A stretch of DNA of 64,000 nucleotides from assembly GCA_947000775.1 (NCBI GenBank), contig CAMQGK010000001.1, positions 5,824,001 through 5,888,000 of the forward strand, read 5' to 3'. Below the pieces are notes generated by a model, which was not told the origin of the DNA, made no database searches, and saw only the letters and a program-made list of their open reading frames with translations. The position numbers and the translations under genes were made by a program. Positions 11,945-25,380 of this stretch are shown here, one piece after another (the first letter of the stretch is position 1; each line of letters opens with the position of its first letter). This stretch comes from Pterois miles. Its lineage: Eukaryota > Chordata > Actinopteri > Perciformes > Scorpaenidae.

Positions 11945-14034
11945 ACGTTCCAGCAAAACTCTTTTGACAACATGGTGAGCAGCACAGGAAATGTTTATGA
12001 CCACAAACTGTCCTTCCAGTTGCCTTCACTCTGTCTTTTTCCTTTTAGCTCGCTACAGATCAGTTGTAGTTACAGCACCAGACCTGGCTGGCTTCCAGAG
12101 CACGCCTAGACTGAGATGTTTAGGCCTGAAGATGAAGATGGACGACATGACAGATCCCCAACAGTGAAGCCAGATATGTGGATCGCCCTCTGATGGCTGG
12201 CTGCAGTATAGGTTATAAAGCTGCCCTCCATATTAGCTGATGGGACATAGGCTAGGGATGTGACGGTGAGGAAATTTATAACTTGTGACAACAGCGATGT
12301 TACCAACTACACCGGACATTTATCAAGAAAAGATGATGGTCAACGTGTGTAGAGCTTATTTTGAACTTTACCGTCAGGTGGTGGTGTGTCTGGCCTCAGG
12401 GGTCTAATTTTACCTGGCACTGCGGCGACATGCACACTGGCTGCGACCACTGTTTGCCTCATCAATATTAGTTTTCCCCCATTGCATTGGGTTTACATCT
12501 AAAATACTGCCAAATAGGCACCTTTGCTTTTCGCTTCGACACCAAATCCTCTGCCATCTCTCGGTCTGTCAAATCTCTCATCCTGTGTGTGTGAATTATG
12601 ACACCTGCTGCATCCACTGTCAGTTTAAAGGTACTGGAACACAGCGCTGATACGCCAAAATGAACTAAATGGGTTTTATTTCGTTAAAAAAAAAAAAAAC
12701 ACCGGTAACACCAACTTCCGCTACAAGCCCAACATGGGCTCAAGTACTCATCAAATACATTCTTATCACACTGATGGATGTTCGGTTTGCTATTAATTAG
12801 TTGTTTGATGCTATGAAATGCTAACAAGCTTCAGCCGGGTGACCTCGATACCACAGCTCCACTGGCCGATCACTACTGCAAAGACTCCAGCCCAAAATCA
12901 CGTCAAAATGTCAAGATGGCAGCTCCCGTATCAGGGATATTTTGGCTTATTATTATATTTGCAGCTGGCTGCAGCATGACCATGACAACCATGCTCTTGT
13001 CTGAAAGACAAGTTCACTTAATAATTTGTCATAAATTCATGACTGATTAAGTTCATATTGTCATTAAACTACAATTAAAATTTCATAAATAATAATAAAA
13101 AGGTTAAACATTTGTTTAAAAAATACTATGATAAGTAATGTTGATTTAAAAACCTCTACGCTTCTTTATGTAATGTTATATTCAGTGTACTGTAAAGAGA
13201 GTCACCAGAGGTCAAAGCTGAGAAAACAAGCGTGGCTTTATGGGATGGACATGGACACGGGAGAGAGCACTCGGCTTCGGGGCTCTGGAAACACATGATG
13301 CAGCTTCGTGTTTATGTGTAAAACGCTTGTTGAGATAAAAGAACAATGTGAACATTTTGTTGGTTTCGCCGTGTTTCTACTGTGCTGTCATGCAGCAGCC
13401 CGTTGTCAACGGACTTTAAGAGACTTTGAGAAAGGACTAAAAATCTTTGTATTTTGATTGTAGTTTTCACGGTGTCAAGTGAAAGTGTCAGTAAGTTAAA
13501 TCTTCTTATGACATCAGTTTGATTCGCTGCAATCATTGAACTGGTGCAGCTACAGCACTGTTAAGAGGTCATGATGATTTTATGTATTTCTGTGAGATCA
13601 GGCTGCTCGGTGACTGATGTTACACCTGACACAGCACATAGGCAGTTTACAACGACAACGGTTACAGATTTACCATCCCAGTTCTTTGTGATTTAGGAAA
13701 CATTAACTTCTTAATATCAGACAGAAGTAGACAAAAGTAGGCTTTGAATTTCTAGCTGCTGACTGTTGATTTTGTTGGCTGATATGCCAACTGATTTATT
13801 ATCAGCTGTAGCTAATTAAACCATCGTTAGTTTGTTTATGGCCGATCTGGATGATCTGGAAGCTCACTATTTGTTGTGATAACATTATAAGCAAGCATCC
13901 CAAGCATAACATTATAGTCCACAACTAGTTCAATAAAAAGGAAGTTTATCACAAAAGGGGAAGTGGAATGGTGGAGGAGACACTGGCAGGTGGCAAGAGC
14001 GAGATCCACAGAGTCCTCAGAGGGTTTACAGGGC
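11945..14034. other. Intergenic DNA, no gene recognised
   Basis: No supported exon or RNA gene. An A-run of about 14 lies near 12686-12700. Confidence 0.5.
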
Positions 14035-14966
14035 TTGGTGAGGTATCTGGTGAGGTATCTGGTGAGGTATCTGGTGTGGTATCTGGTGTGGTATCTGGTG
14101 AGGTATCAGGTGAGGTATCTGGTGTGGTATCTGGTGTGGTATCTGGTGAGGTATCTGGTGAGGTATCTGGTGTGGTATCTGGTGTGGTATCTGGTGAGGT
14201 ATCTGGTGAGGTATCTGGTGTGGTATCTGGTGAGGTATCTGGTGTGGTATCTGGTGAGGTATCTGGTGAGGTATCTGGTGAGGTATCTGGTGAGGTATCT
14301 GGTGTGGTATCTGGTGAGGTATCTGGTGAGGTATCTGGTGTAGTATCTGGTGTGGTATCTGGTGAGGTATCTGGTGAGGTATCTGGTGTGGTATCTGGTG
14401 AGGTATCTGGTGAGGTATCTGGTGTGGTATCTGGTGTGGTATCTGGTGAGTTATTGGTGAGGTATCTGGTGAGGTATCTGGTGAGGTATCTGGTGTGGTA
14501 TCTGGTGTGGTATCTGGTGTGGTATCTGGTGAGGTATCTGGTGTAGTATCTGGTGTAGTATCTGGTGAGGTATCTGGTGAGGTATCTGGTGTGGTATCTG
14601 GTGAGGTATCTGGTGAGGTATCTGGTGTGGTATCTGGTGAGGTATCTGGTGAGGTATCTGGTGTAGTATCTGGTGTGGTATCTGGTGAGGTATCTGGTGA
14701 GGTATCTGGTGTGGTATCTGGTGAGGTATCTGGTGAGGTATCTGGTGTGGTATCTGGTGTGGTATCTGGTGAGTTATCTGGTGAGGTATCTGGTGAGGTA
14801 TCTGGTGAGGTATCTGGTGTGGTATCTGGTGTGGTATCTGGTGAGGTATCTGGTGAGGTATCTGGTGTGGTATCTGGTGTGGTATCTGGTGAGGTATCTG
14901 GTGTAGTATCTGGTGTGGTATCTGGTGAGGTATCTGGTGAGGTATCTGGTGTGGTATCTGGTGAGG
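14035..14966. repeat. Minisatellite, 12-bp unit, about 78 copies
   Basis: The unit is GAGGTATCTGGT or its single-base variant GTGGTATCTGGT, with a few TAG, GAGTTAT and CAGG variants. The two unit types alternate mostly as AATT or AAT blocks, a higher-order 48/36-bp pattern. A 1-bp deletion in the unit at 14448-14458 shifts the register. Because 12 is divisible by 3, several frames stay open across the array. The 344-codon minus-strand frame (Pro-Asp-Thr repeats changing to His-Gln-Ile-Pro at the deletion) is an artefact of this, not a gene. Confidence 0.95.
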
Positions 14967-16254
14967 GAATGGGAGCGGCAGGCTGACTGCAGGACTGGAT
15001 ACAGGAAAAAAAAAGACAGGTCAATTCAAAAGTCTCGAAACAAAGAAAAACGAGTTTCAAAAGAAGCTTGGCCTGAAGCGTGTGCTACCACGATAGGTGA
15101 CGGAACGATCTGGAATGTACGCCCAGGTAGAAATACTGCAGAGGCTGAATGATGGCAGATTGGTGTCAAGGAGGAGAGTGGAGGCCACGCCCACCCGCAC
15201 AAAACAACCACCCATGGACACGACAAGGGAAACTGGGAAAACACCGGAAAACACTCCAGGATTCCAGTATTATAACACTATCAAAAATTAATCGTTTTCA
15301 ATTAAATCAATTCAGTTAGTTACTTTTCTGTTTGTTTGTTTTTTAAGTTTTTATTAAAATAAGGCCTCAACACTGGACAACATTTTTGCTAGAATGACTG
15401 AGATGAATACCAACCTAGAGTCAGTTCCTGTGACAGATAATGAAATGATAAACGGCTCTGCAGCAGAAACTCTGATGGACAGATTGACAGCTTGAACAAA
15501 ATGGAAATTCACCCCAGGGCAAGTTGGTGGAGTTTTTTTTTTTTTTTTTTGTCACAGCTTTCTGGGAAAAATAATATAAACCCTCTAAACAATGGTGGCA
15601 GACAGCCAAAAATATCCAGTGTGACTTAAAACCAACAGAATCCATGAAGGCATGAAGGGGATGCAGATGAGGGAGGAAATACAGGCGGAGTAAATCAAAA
15701 TATACACCGTTAAAAAAGAGTCCCTGGCTTATTTTAAAGGACAGACACGTTGGACACAATGTGCAGCTTTGTTCAGCTGATTATAATGGTTCAGAGTTCA
15801 GACTGTGTCGTATCTGCAGAGCTCCGTCTGCAGTAAAGAGGCCTGAGCGCTCTGACCAACAATAGATGAGCAGCAGCTCTGCGGGTGATTTCCTGTCTGG
15901 TGTTACCGTTTGACTGACGGGAAGAAAACTTCTGAGCTGTCTGGGTCATCTGAAGACTGGACGACTGACAGCCACAGATGGATCTAATTTCCATATGCAA
16001 TTTTCATTCAGTTGAATGTAATATTTTGTCCAAATGACATGACTTTGTGTTATTTCAGTGCTGGATCTGTATCATCACAAAGCTTTCAGCATTTTAATGA
16101 GAAATACAAGCATTGAGATTTTACTCCAGGGCTGCCTATGGGCACAAGGTGACACTGAAGCGATGTGGGTGCAGACAATAGTCTGTTCCTCTGTGTATGT
16201 TTGTGCATAATCAGGGAGTTAAATACCGAGGCTGCTGGTGTCTTCAAATGGGGT
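14967..16254. other. Intergenic DNA, no gene recognised
   Basis: A poly-T run lies at about 15533-15550. No supported exon. Confidence 0.5.
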
Positions 16255-16640
16255 CTTGTTTACTGTGTATATAAGTTGGGTCCGTATGAACGCCCCCCTC
16301 ATGACGTATTCACGACCTCATAAGTGGAAAGTTTCTGAAACCGAGGTCACGACTTGTGACGTGTTTGTTGATGAAATGGTGGAGCCCATGGAAGTTCATT
16401 CATTTAAATGTTGATATTCTCAACTTCATCTTTCTCCTCTGTCACTACGTCTTTGCATTTCCTGCATTATGTTTCCCATTTGTTAGCCTCCATGGCTTCT
16501 AGACTCGGACAGTAATCTTAATATTGCCGTTGATTAGCAGCGGTGTTCTTCACAACTTAACCACTTGAACGCAACGCATGTGGTGTTCACGACTTCCCAT
16601 CTCGTGAACACAAGTTCTGTATGAAGGCGCCGTCCGTCAT
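16255..16640 (-). repeat. Dispersed repeat family R1, copy 2
   Basis: This is the reverse complement of the 7860-8690 copy without the SINE. Both share TTTACTGTGT, GTATATAAGTTGGGT, a block around CATGACG, CCACTTATGAGGTCGTGA (read on the minus strand) and GAAGTCGTGAACACCACATG. Confidence 0.7.
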
Positions 16641-17823
16641 GGCCGTCGGCGATGTGACGGGTTGGGAAGAGAACGTGTTGGTTTTGCACAATGCAAGATC
16701 CTTGTTTTGAAATGAGTCAGTTTGAAACGTTAAAAAAGTCAACTAAGAACTCACAGAGCTAACATTAAGCTTACTTAAAATGCTATACACCTCATAAAAT
16801 CTGCTAGCCGCAGTTGTTAGAGCCAACAAAATTCATCATTTATTTGCAAATGTTCAGCGTGTAACAAAGATAAATGAACAATTAACATGGGACGGGGGAT
16901 ATTTAAAAACTTAAAGCTTTAAACACGAGACACAGTAGCATTCGAAAATGTATTTTTGATGTTGCACAATATTTAAACCTGTGACATTTGGGGATTTTCA
17001 GCTTTAGCCTTTTAGCACAATGTCATATGTGGAGATCAGGTGCATAGTGACCTCAAGAGAGTCTCGTTTTAAAATGAGTTAACTTGAAACAGTAAAAACT
17101 GGAGACTGTCTTTAACCAACTGGAGCTAAAGTTAGCTTAAATATCTAGCTAGCTACAGCTGATACCCAGGAAGACTCGATGCTGCAACTAAGTACTGATT
17201 AAAGGGACTGAATGCTTAAGTCAATGTGATATTTCAGTTTTTCCTTTTTAATAAATTTGTAAAAAATTATTAAAATTTGTTTCCACTTTGTCATTGTGCT
17301 CTACTGGGTGTAGATTGATGAGGGGGGAAAAATATTAAAACAATTTTAGCATAAGCCTGCAACACAACAAAATGTGGAAAAAGTGCAAAAATGCTGAATA
17401 CTTCCTGAATGCACTGTGCATGTATTTAGCATGCAATAAAGGAAAAATCCCACAGCTACTTTGAAAATATACTATCCATTTCACTGTGTTTGTATTGTAG
17501 TTTAGCACCACACAAGACACCCTCGTGTCATATTTAACTACAATGAGCTGCCATTTCCAAGTTGGTTTTATGGAAACAAAATGTGAATTAATTGGCTGAT
17601 TATTCATTTTAACCGTGCTGTCTGAATGAAAAGAATCCAGAGTAAATATCTGACTGCGGTTGGGGATAACATGTCGTTAATTTGCTGCTTTTTCTCCACA
17701 TAATACAACACAATGAACATTATCAAATGATCTCAATTACATTTCCCCAGTTCGACAAAGAGGGTTAGCGCTGTAGTATAATTGAACATTCAACATGGTC
17801 TAAGCTCATGGACATCTGGGCTC

Positions 17824-17862
<39 letters not shown>

Positions 17863-18185
17863 CATTCACACGCCACAGCTTTCCTTTCATTATGCAACAC
17901 TAATCTGAAGCCTGTGTTCAAAAGCAGCCATTGTTTGGCGGAGCTGCTTCTGAGCCAAGCCGCATGGTGGAAATCCCTGGACTGTTGGCAAAACCGGTCA
18001 TATACCATCATTAAAAAGAAGGAAGTAGATGGTTAAAGATAATAATTACTCTTTCAGAGCTAACAGGAAGAATAATAGAACAATAGAAATGAAAGGATAT
18101 GATTGTAACTGACACACAGGATAGTGAAATCTACCTGTAAGCGCTGTGAAATAAAATCTGTGATTATTTTCAACCGACCGCTTGT
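16641..18185. other. Intergenic DNA with one CA microsatellite
   Basis: A (CA)n tract occupies about 17828-17861. Otherwise I see no gene or recognisable element. Confidence 0.5.
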
Positions 18186-18204
18186 TATAGAAACATAAAT
18201 TGAT

Positions 18205-18420
18205 TAGATGATTTCAATATTTCAACAGCCAGCAGATGGATTGGCATAAAAAATTGTACAGATATTAATGGACTCCAGAGGATGTTTTTTAGTGAAATGC
18301 CTCGACAAATGTTGGATGGATTGGCATGAAATTTACTGCACATATTCATGTTCAGCTTATTTTTCATCTAGTGCCGCCATGAGGTTAATCTAATACTTTG
18401 GGTATATCACCAAATACCTT
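18205..18420 (+). repeat. Dispersed repeat family R3, copy 1
   Basis: It contains GGATTGGCATGAAATTTACT and related text twice. It resembles 37425-37590 and 55425-55540, which share the landmarks TGGATTG, ACATTCATG and AGAGGATGAA. This looks like a common teleost dispersed repeat. It has no open frame of note. Confidence 0.55.
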
Positions 18421-18649
18421 CAAAACTAATAGTATTCCCATCAGCCTTAACTGTATGTTGTGCTTTGTGCTACTTAGATAATATTATATTACATATATAT
18501 ATTAGCATGTTAACAGGCTAAAAAATAAGATGGTGAACATCGTCAACATCGTACCAGCTAAACATCGTCATTATTATAGGGAGGCGAAGTCCCATCCCAA
18601 TCGAAAAAATATTGATGATATGATAAACTGGGTATTTTATCTTTCGTCA

Positions 18650-18987
18650 GTCGGGCCAGTCAAGCTCTGTCGCCTCACAGCAAGAGGATCGCAGGTTCGA
18701 ATGCTGTGTGGAGTTTGCATGTTCTCCCTGTGTTAGCGTAGGTTTTCTTCAGCTTCCTCCCTCAGTCCAAAGACATGCGGGTTAATTGATGATTGTAAAT
18801 GTCCCGTAGGTGTGAATGTGAGCGTGAATGGTTGTCTGTCTCTACGTTGTCTGTCTCTATGAGCCCTGTGATGGACTGGCCACCTGTCCAGGTTGTTCCC
18901 CACTTTGCCCAATGCCAGCTGGGATCGGCTCCAGCCCCCCGAGACACCCCTCAACTGCAACAAGCAATTGAAGATGGATAGATGGAT
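18650..18987 (+). mobile_element. tRNA-derived SINE, copy 2
   Basis: Plus orientation: tRNA-like head with GCAGGTTCGAATGC, the core GGAGTTTGCATGTTCTCCCT, AGGTGTGAATGTGAGCGTGA, GGGATCGGCTCCAGCC, and a GATGGATAGATGGAT tail. Part of the segment after the B box is deleted and TTGTCTGTCTCTA is locally duplicated. Confidence 0.85.
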
Positions 18988-19393
18988 CAATTATAGATAT
19001 AGTATCTACACATACAGTACATTTTGTAGTACATTTTGCTCAAAGCACTACTGTGCCAAAGTACAGCCCCGCAGAGCCACTATTATAGTTGTAGACTATT
19101 TTTAGTCTTTTTAATTTAATTTCTTTTAAATTTAAATTGGCATTTCAATTTGATTTGTGAAAACAGTATTGCAAATGTGACAACAGAATTTTGAATGTGT
19201 TAAATTTTGTCAGGTTTCATCAGTTGTCATTTGGTTTGGGTAAGAGGAAGAAGATGGAGAAGAAAAGGCAGGATGGGTGGATGGATAAAACAGGATTGAA
19301 GAGTTGTGTTAAGCTGTTGCTGACACTATACTGTAGATAGCAGCTCAGAAACCGTTTCATTTCCATATATCTATAATCCTCTCACTGTATGTC

Positions 19394-19419
19394 ACACACA
19401 CACACACACACACACACAT
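19394..19419. repeat. (CA)n microsatellite
   Basis: About 13 CA units. Confidence 0.95.
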
Positions 19420-19779
19420 ATGCAGGCACACGATGGATCAGTTGGTCACGATGCCATTCATCTGGACCGGAAATGTGCAGCGATGATTGTCTCTCAGCAG
19501 ATGTTTGACCTGGTTTAAACAGCAGCGAAATACAAATGTCAGTGTTTCTATCCACAGACTCAAACCTCAATTTAACTTCTTTCTCCTGCAATTTAAAAAC
19601 AAACAAATAAAAAATGAATTAAACGAGGTGAGGACAGTTTCTAAGAATAATTTGTGCATCATCACCAGAAACAAATATGTCACATATCTCCCTCCAGTGG
19701 ATGTAAACAGCACGACAGCCATCATGTTGTGTTTTAATGTCATCACAATTGGACCTGACAAAGTGCCAAGTAGAGAAAA

Positions 19780-20602
<823 letters not shown>

Positions 20603-20604
20603 GT

Positions 20605-21270
20605 AAAGTACAAGTAACCCCAAAATTATACAGTAATTGCATAAATGTACTATATTTATATTTTCTACCACTGACAATCCAATAATATACAGTAGTATAT
20701 TATGCAGTACTTAAAACTTAAAAGTACTTTGGGTATTTAACTTGCTGCTAATACTAATATAGTTTTTAAATACAGTTTAGAATGGACAACTGTTACTTGT
20801 AATATAGCATTTTTACATTATTGTACTGGCACTTACTGTAAGTAGCCTAAGGAGTACTTCCGAGTACTTCTTTTGCCACTACTAAATTATTACACCTATT
20901 GATTTATGACTGATGACCTAGATTACATTAGTAGAAGTATAAAGTGACATAAAATAGAAATACTCAAGTAAAGTACAAGTACCCCAAACATATACAGTAA
21001 CTGAGTAAATGCAGTATGTAGTTCATCTTATGCTAAAACCTTAAATCAACAAAATGAAATGTACCATGAATTTGTACAGTAACTGAGTAAATCTACTGAG
21101 GTACAAAATATTTTGAGTACAGTTTTGAATGGAGAGCTTTTACTTCTCATGTTGTATTTTTACATAATTTTATATGGTACTTTTACTTGCTGTAAGTAGC
21201 CTAAAGGACCTGAGTACTTCTTTCACCGCTGTTACATTATTACACCTATTAATGTATGAGTGATGACCTT
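20605..21270 (+). repeat. AGTACT-rich dispersed repeat R4, two tandem copies
   Basis: About 330-bp units at 20605-20940 and 20941-21270 share AAAGTACAAGTA, TACAGTAA..GAGTAAAT, TGTAAGTAGCCTAA, GAGTACTTC, TTACACCTATT and TGATGACCT in the same order. A third partial copy lies at 22400-22660. The family is short and non-coding and recurs at 38165-38605, 61410-61580 and 63780-63935. Confidence 0.75.
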
Positions 21271-21639
21271 GAAGCAGGAGTTTACGAGGGCTCTTAAATG
21301 CACCATGGTCGCATACTTTAACGCCACATTCCAGGTAAGAAAAATAATCTACCTGTAAAGTGATGTTTTAAAAGAACTAAAATGTTTATTTCATGACAGC
21401 TCCTGTAGTTTAGAGAGCTAGTGAAGGTCAGTTTCTCCTTCTCTTTATCTGTGTAATCATTAACTCATCTTTCGGGTTTTTTTCCAAGCACTAATCACAG
21501 CAGAGGAGGGAGGTGATCTTTGTCATGTGCTTGTTCCTGCAGAGACTGGCTGCCTCTAACCTCCTTTAACACTTTCTTTTAACCCCATTTTCACCCTCCT
21601 GCCACAGTAACCTCCCATTTTTACCCTCGTTACCAACCG

Positions 21640-21741
21640 GTTTCACCTGAAAGGTAGAGAAAGTGAAAGCAGGGAGTAGTAGAGGTAACTAAGAGCAGAG
21701 CAGAAGGAGAGCTGGCAGACTATTTTCTACCTGAGCTACAG
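21640..21741 (+). other. exoc3l4: Putative non-coding first exon of exoc3l4
   Basis: The coding start of exoc3l4 lies in an exon with a good acceptor (CCTCACAG, ending 26738), so at least one upstream 5' UTR exon is expected. The best candidate ends at CTACAG with the consensus donor GTAAGG at 21742. I cannot fix its start, because no TATA box is seen. A GAAAGTGAAAGC motif at 21659-21670 lies in or just upstream of it. Transcript data would be needed to confirm this exon. Confidence 0.35.
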
Positions 21742-21761
21742 GTAAGGAGACACCTTTTTTA

Positions 21762-21767
<6 letters not shown>

Positions 21768-21794
<27 letters not shown>
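21768..21794. repeat. (CT)n microsatellite
   Basis: About 13 CT units directly downstream of the putative exon-1 donor. Confidence 0.95.
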
Positions 21795-21797
<3 letters not shown>

Positions 21798-22399
21798 AAC
21801 ACAGTATGAGTCTGTAACTCTTTAACTTGGTGCACAGTTTGCATTTGATCAAATATTTGTCTCTGCATTCAAACAGAGTTTTAGTGCTAAGTTTTGTTTG
21901 GTAAAAAAATGGCGCTTTGTATTTATATAGCAGGTTATCAGGTATCAAACACTGTTATCAGCACATTGGTGACGGTTTAATGGGTTGACTCTGAAAGTAA
22001 AAACTTGTTCAGCATGATGCATGACTTGACAGGCCTGTATTATATTAAATTATGAATTCTGACATAAATATATATAATACATAATACATATAATACAGTT
22101 GAGGACCTCTATTGAAAGATTTAAGAGACAGTTATCCCAGATTTACACTGCTAAACTTTAAACTTAACTTAAACCTTTATTATATTCATCATATACACGT
22201 AGATGCGTCATCCTATACAGCTTTCACTTTCACTTTCTTATAAAAAGAAAAATAAAGAACTGTTTCAGAGTCTATTATTGGATATTTAATATGCAGTGAT
22301 ATTGAATATGTATTCTCTTACAAACACTGAAGAAATCTGTGTATTTCATTTTATGCTAAAAAAAATCAACAGTGAAATAAAACATAAAATAACACAAAA

Positions 22400-22660
22400 T
22401 AGAAATACTCAAGTAAAGTACAAGTACCCTGAATTTGTACAGTAATCGAGTAAATCTACTTAGACACTTTTCTCCACTGACAATCTCATAATATACAGTA
22501 ATATATTCTGCAGAAGATGATATTTAATTAGCTGATAATACTAATATACTATATAAGTACGACAATTTTTCTTGTAATGTAGTATTTTACATTATTTTAC
22601 CTATTACCTATTAATTTATGACCTAAATTATATTAATAATAGTATAAAGTAACATAAAAT
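22400..22660 (+). repeat. AGTACT-rich repeat R4, partial copy
   Basis: It shares AAATACTCAAGTAAAGTACA, AGTACCCTGAATTTGTACAG and GAGTAAATCTACT with the tandem pair at 20.6-21.3 kb. Confidence 0.7.
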
Positions 22661-23613
22661 AGAAAAAATAATAAAAGAGGCTGCGGCGAGCAGCATGAGG
22701 TGATAGAAACTGTTCACGTTCAGACCTAAAGCTGAAAAACTGCAGTAAAAGAATACATTTTTTCCAAATATTTTCTTTATACACAAAAACTTACAAATCA
22801 ATAATATCCCATAATATATATTATTGTGAAATAGGCCATTCTGAGTAGTACAATTTACTTAACTTGAGCATTTCTACATTATGTAACTTTATAGCCCACA
22901 TCTACTCCACTACATCTCAGAGTTAAACATACTTTTAATAATCATTATTAAGCATATAAAGCAGTTAAAATGAGCATCTTTACCAGCTGAAACATCAACG
23001 TGATGAGCACATCAATGCATCAATAATTATAATAATATACTGCAGTATATATTATTGTGAAATAGACCATTCTGCATAATGAGTAGGCTACTTTTGGTTT
23101 GTGTTTCACATATCTTGGTATCATATCACTGTAACTGTTGCTTGGAAAACTCACATATTAAGTCATCTCTGGCAGCTATGTAAAAATGAATTGAGTGACG
23201 CAGCATATCTTAGCTTAGACAACCAAAACCCTAATTCATCTATTAAATATTTTATGACCACAGTTTAAATGCTTTGACAGGTGGTTTTCACCTGAGAAAC
23301 ATTTTTTCTTTACACACAAAAACTTTCATCAGAGTGTAACTGAATGATGGATATTTACAGATCGACAGCAAATTATAAGACAACTATACAGAAATTATTT
23401 TTTTTTTTTGTATTTTTATTGATCATTTGAATTGAGACCAATCACTGGTCCTACCCCTGTACAGGCCATTCACCGGTCCTACAGAGACTGGTCTCAGTCC
23501 TATAAAGGCCCATCACTGTCCTGGTCCTGGTCTCTGTATAGAGGCTAATCACTAGCCTCTGTAGTACAGAGTGGAGCAGGTGATAATCAGGATGGGAGCA
23601 AGGACCTGAACCC

Positions 23614-25213
23614 TCAACAGCATTCATGTTGAAGGAGAAAAGGGGCATCCCAGAGTTTCTCCATCAAAATGAATAGACTGTGGATGGTAGAACCCTTCTT
23701 TGCTGGTGCCTCCAGGTGGTAAATGAAAGTGGAGGCAACGTAGTCATCAAACTCTGGCTGGTTCAGAAGCATTGAAACCAGCACAGCCTTGGTAGAGCCG
23801 TACTTCTTGAACAGATCCTTGTGGATGGCCTTGTCGACGCTGTCCATCATCTCGATACCCGCCCCCTCCACTTCGGCCCATATTTTGTCAAACAGGCGCG
23901 CGATGACGGGCTCCAGCTCTGCAAAAGCACAGCTCACCTTCACTTTGTTGTAAATCCGTGAAGACAGCTTCTCCACAGTTGTCATGACAATAAATTTGTT
24001 TTTGTCTGTCTGTGCTGTTGGCTGCCTAGATGATGCAGGTGTTGACCTTGGTGTTGACCTTGATGTTATGTTCTTCAGAGCCTCTGTGACCCGGCTACTG
24101 TGCTTGCTTGCTTGAGTGTTTAACCACCACCCCGTCAGTGCCAAGAAATAAAAGACTTTGCGCTCTATCTCACCATACATCACATCGTGTGACACAATTG
24201 TCAGGTCTCACCTCTGATGTGGCTGTAGAGGAGATCACAAAGTGCCTCTGTGAAAACCAGATCTTTGCCCTTGGAAAGACGTCTTAATCTAGGCAACACA
24301 CCTTCTCCAGCATCTTTTGGCAGAAGCACAGACTCAAAATTGCTCATGGAGGACTGAATTGAATCCCTGCTCTCAGCTCTGGAGTTGGGGCAGAATATTT
24401 CTCCAGCTCAGCAACGTCCAGTGTTAACACTTTGGGAAACTGAGTGGAGAATGAAGTCTTGATCACCTTGGTTACCCCTTTCAAGGCCAGTTTCCTCTCC
24501 TCGGAGGACTTGGCAGCATATTCCCTCTCCAGAGCCTCCACCTCATCAGAGATTGACTGAATGATGTCAGCTGCAATATCTTCAGACTCCCTGGAGATGT
24601 CAGATGACAGCAGCTCACACTCAGAGTTGCCCATATCATCCACAAATGTCTCACCATTTTACGCAGCTCTCTCTCAATGATATCCTGCACAACTGTGGTT
24701 GTTAAAGTCTCTGATCGGCACTTGTCATCATCATTGCTCATGTCACCGAGTTTGCAGGGAGAAGATGTTGCAGCCTCTGACTCAGGTGATTGCTGAGTGC
24801 CCATCTTGCCCATGCCTGTTTTCAATATGTGGCACTTCTCATACATTTTCTTAGGCTTAAGACGAGACATCCTTCGCAGATGATTTGATGAGCTGTTTTA
24901 TAGCCTCTGGAACAATCAGCTTGGCCAACAATTTCATGCTGTCAGATTCAAACTTGATATTCAGGCTCACATGAACAGTCTGAGGGAGTGTGTCGCCCAG
25001 AGCGGACACGACAGGATCCGTAGAAATGGCTGTGATGGCCTTCGATGGCAAATGAGATTCTGATATTAGGCCCAGAATTAGCTTTGCCAACATAATCTTT
25101 GTGATCTCATCAGCTTCACCTGATTTCAGCAAATCCTGCTGCTCCTCTGTCATCCTTCCTAAAACTGCCTCGATCAGGGGCTGAATATCCTCCACTGTAT
25201 TCTTCGTAGCCAT
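23614..25213 (-). pseudogene. Disrupted minus-strand gene of unrecognised family, inside exoc3l4 intron 1
   Basis: I do not recognise the family. Reading from ATG at 25213, protein-like segments follow one another in changing frames: 25213-24857 (118 codons, starting MATKNTVEDIQPLIEAVLGR), about 24870-24657 (with VVQDIIERELRKM), about 24655-24395 (with ISDEVEALEREYAAKSSEER), about 24390-24212 (with EALCDLLYSHIR) and about 24083-23614 (with VKVSCAFAELEPVIARLFDK). Composition is amphipathic, helical and Glu/Lys/Leu-rich, unlike chance frames. Joining them needs three single-base frame changes. The last join may be a real 128-bp intron: donor GTGAGA at 24211, acceptor CAG ending 24084, phase kept. 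On the minus strand AATAAA followed by an A run lies near 23400-23420. A CRE and an X-box-like palindrome precede the start. It could be a recent pseudogene or an active gene damaged by sequencing indels. Confidence 0.6.
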
Positions 25214-25333
25214 TGCGATTGTATTTGGTGCTTTTCTAAAGCTCGTAAATGCAATCGAAAGTTGAATGAATTTGCCTCCTACTTAAACAAAAGCTCAAAG
25301 GTAACCAGATCAAGGACACGTCCCTTTGCGTCA

Positions 25334-25341
25334 TGACGTCA
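25334..25341. promoter_or_regulatory. Perfect CRE palindrome (TGACGTCA)
   Basis: TGACGTCA, the full CREB/CREM/ATF consensus, 121-128 bases upstream of the minus-strand ATG at 25213. It lies close to the X-box-like palindrome at 25381-25399, which argues for a promoter. Function is inferred. Confidence 0.6.
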
Positions 25342-25380
25342 GAGATCGCAGTAAAACCCTGTCTGCTGAACCCCACCTGC

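Noticed and set aside
14026..15060. A 344-codon minus-strand open frame and several plus-strand frames with Val/Glu/Ser/Gly repeats
   Set aside because: They are produced by the 12-bp minisatellite, whose length is a multiple of three, so any stop-free frame stays open.
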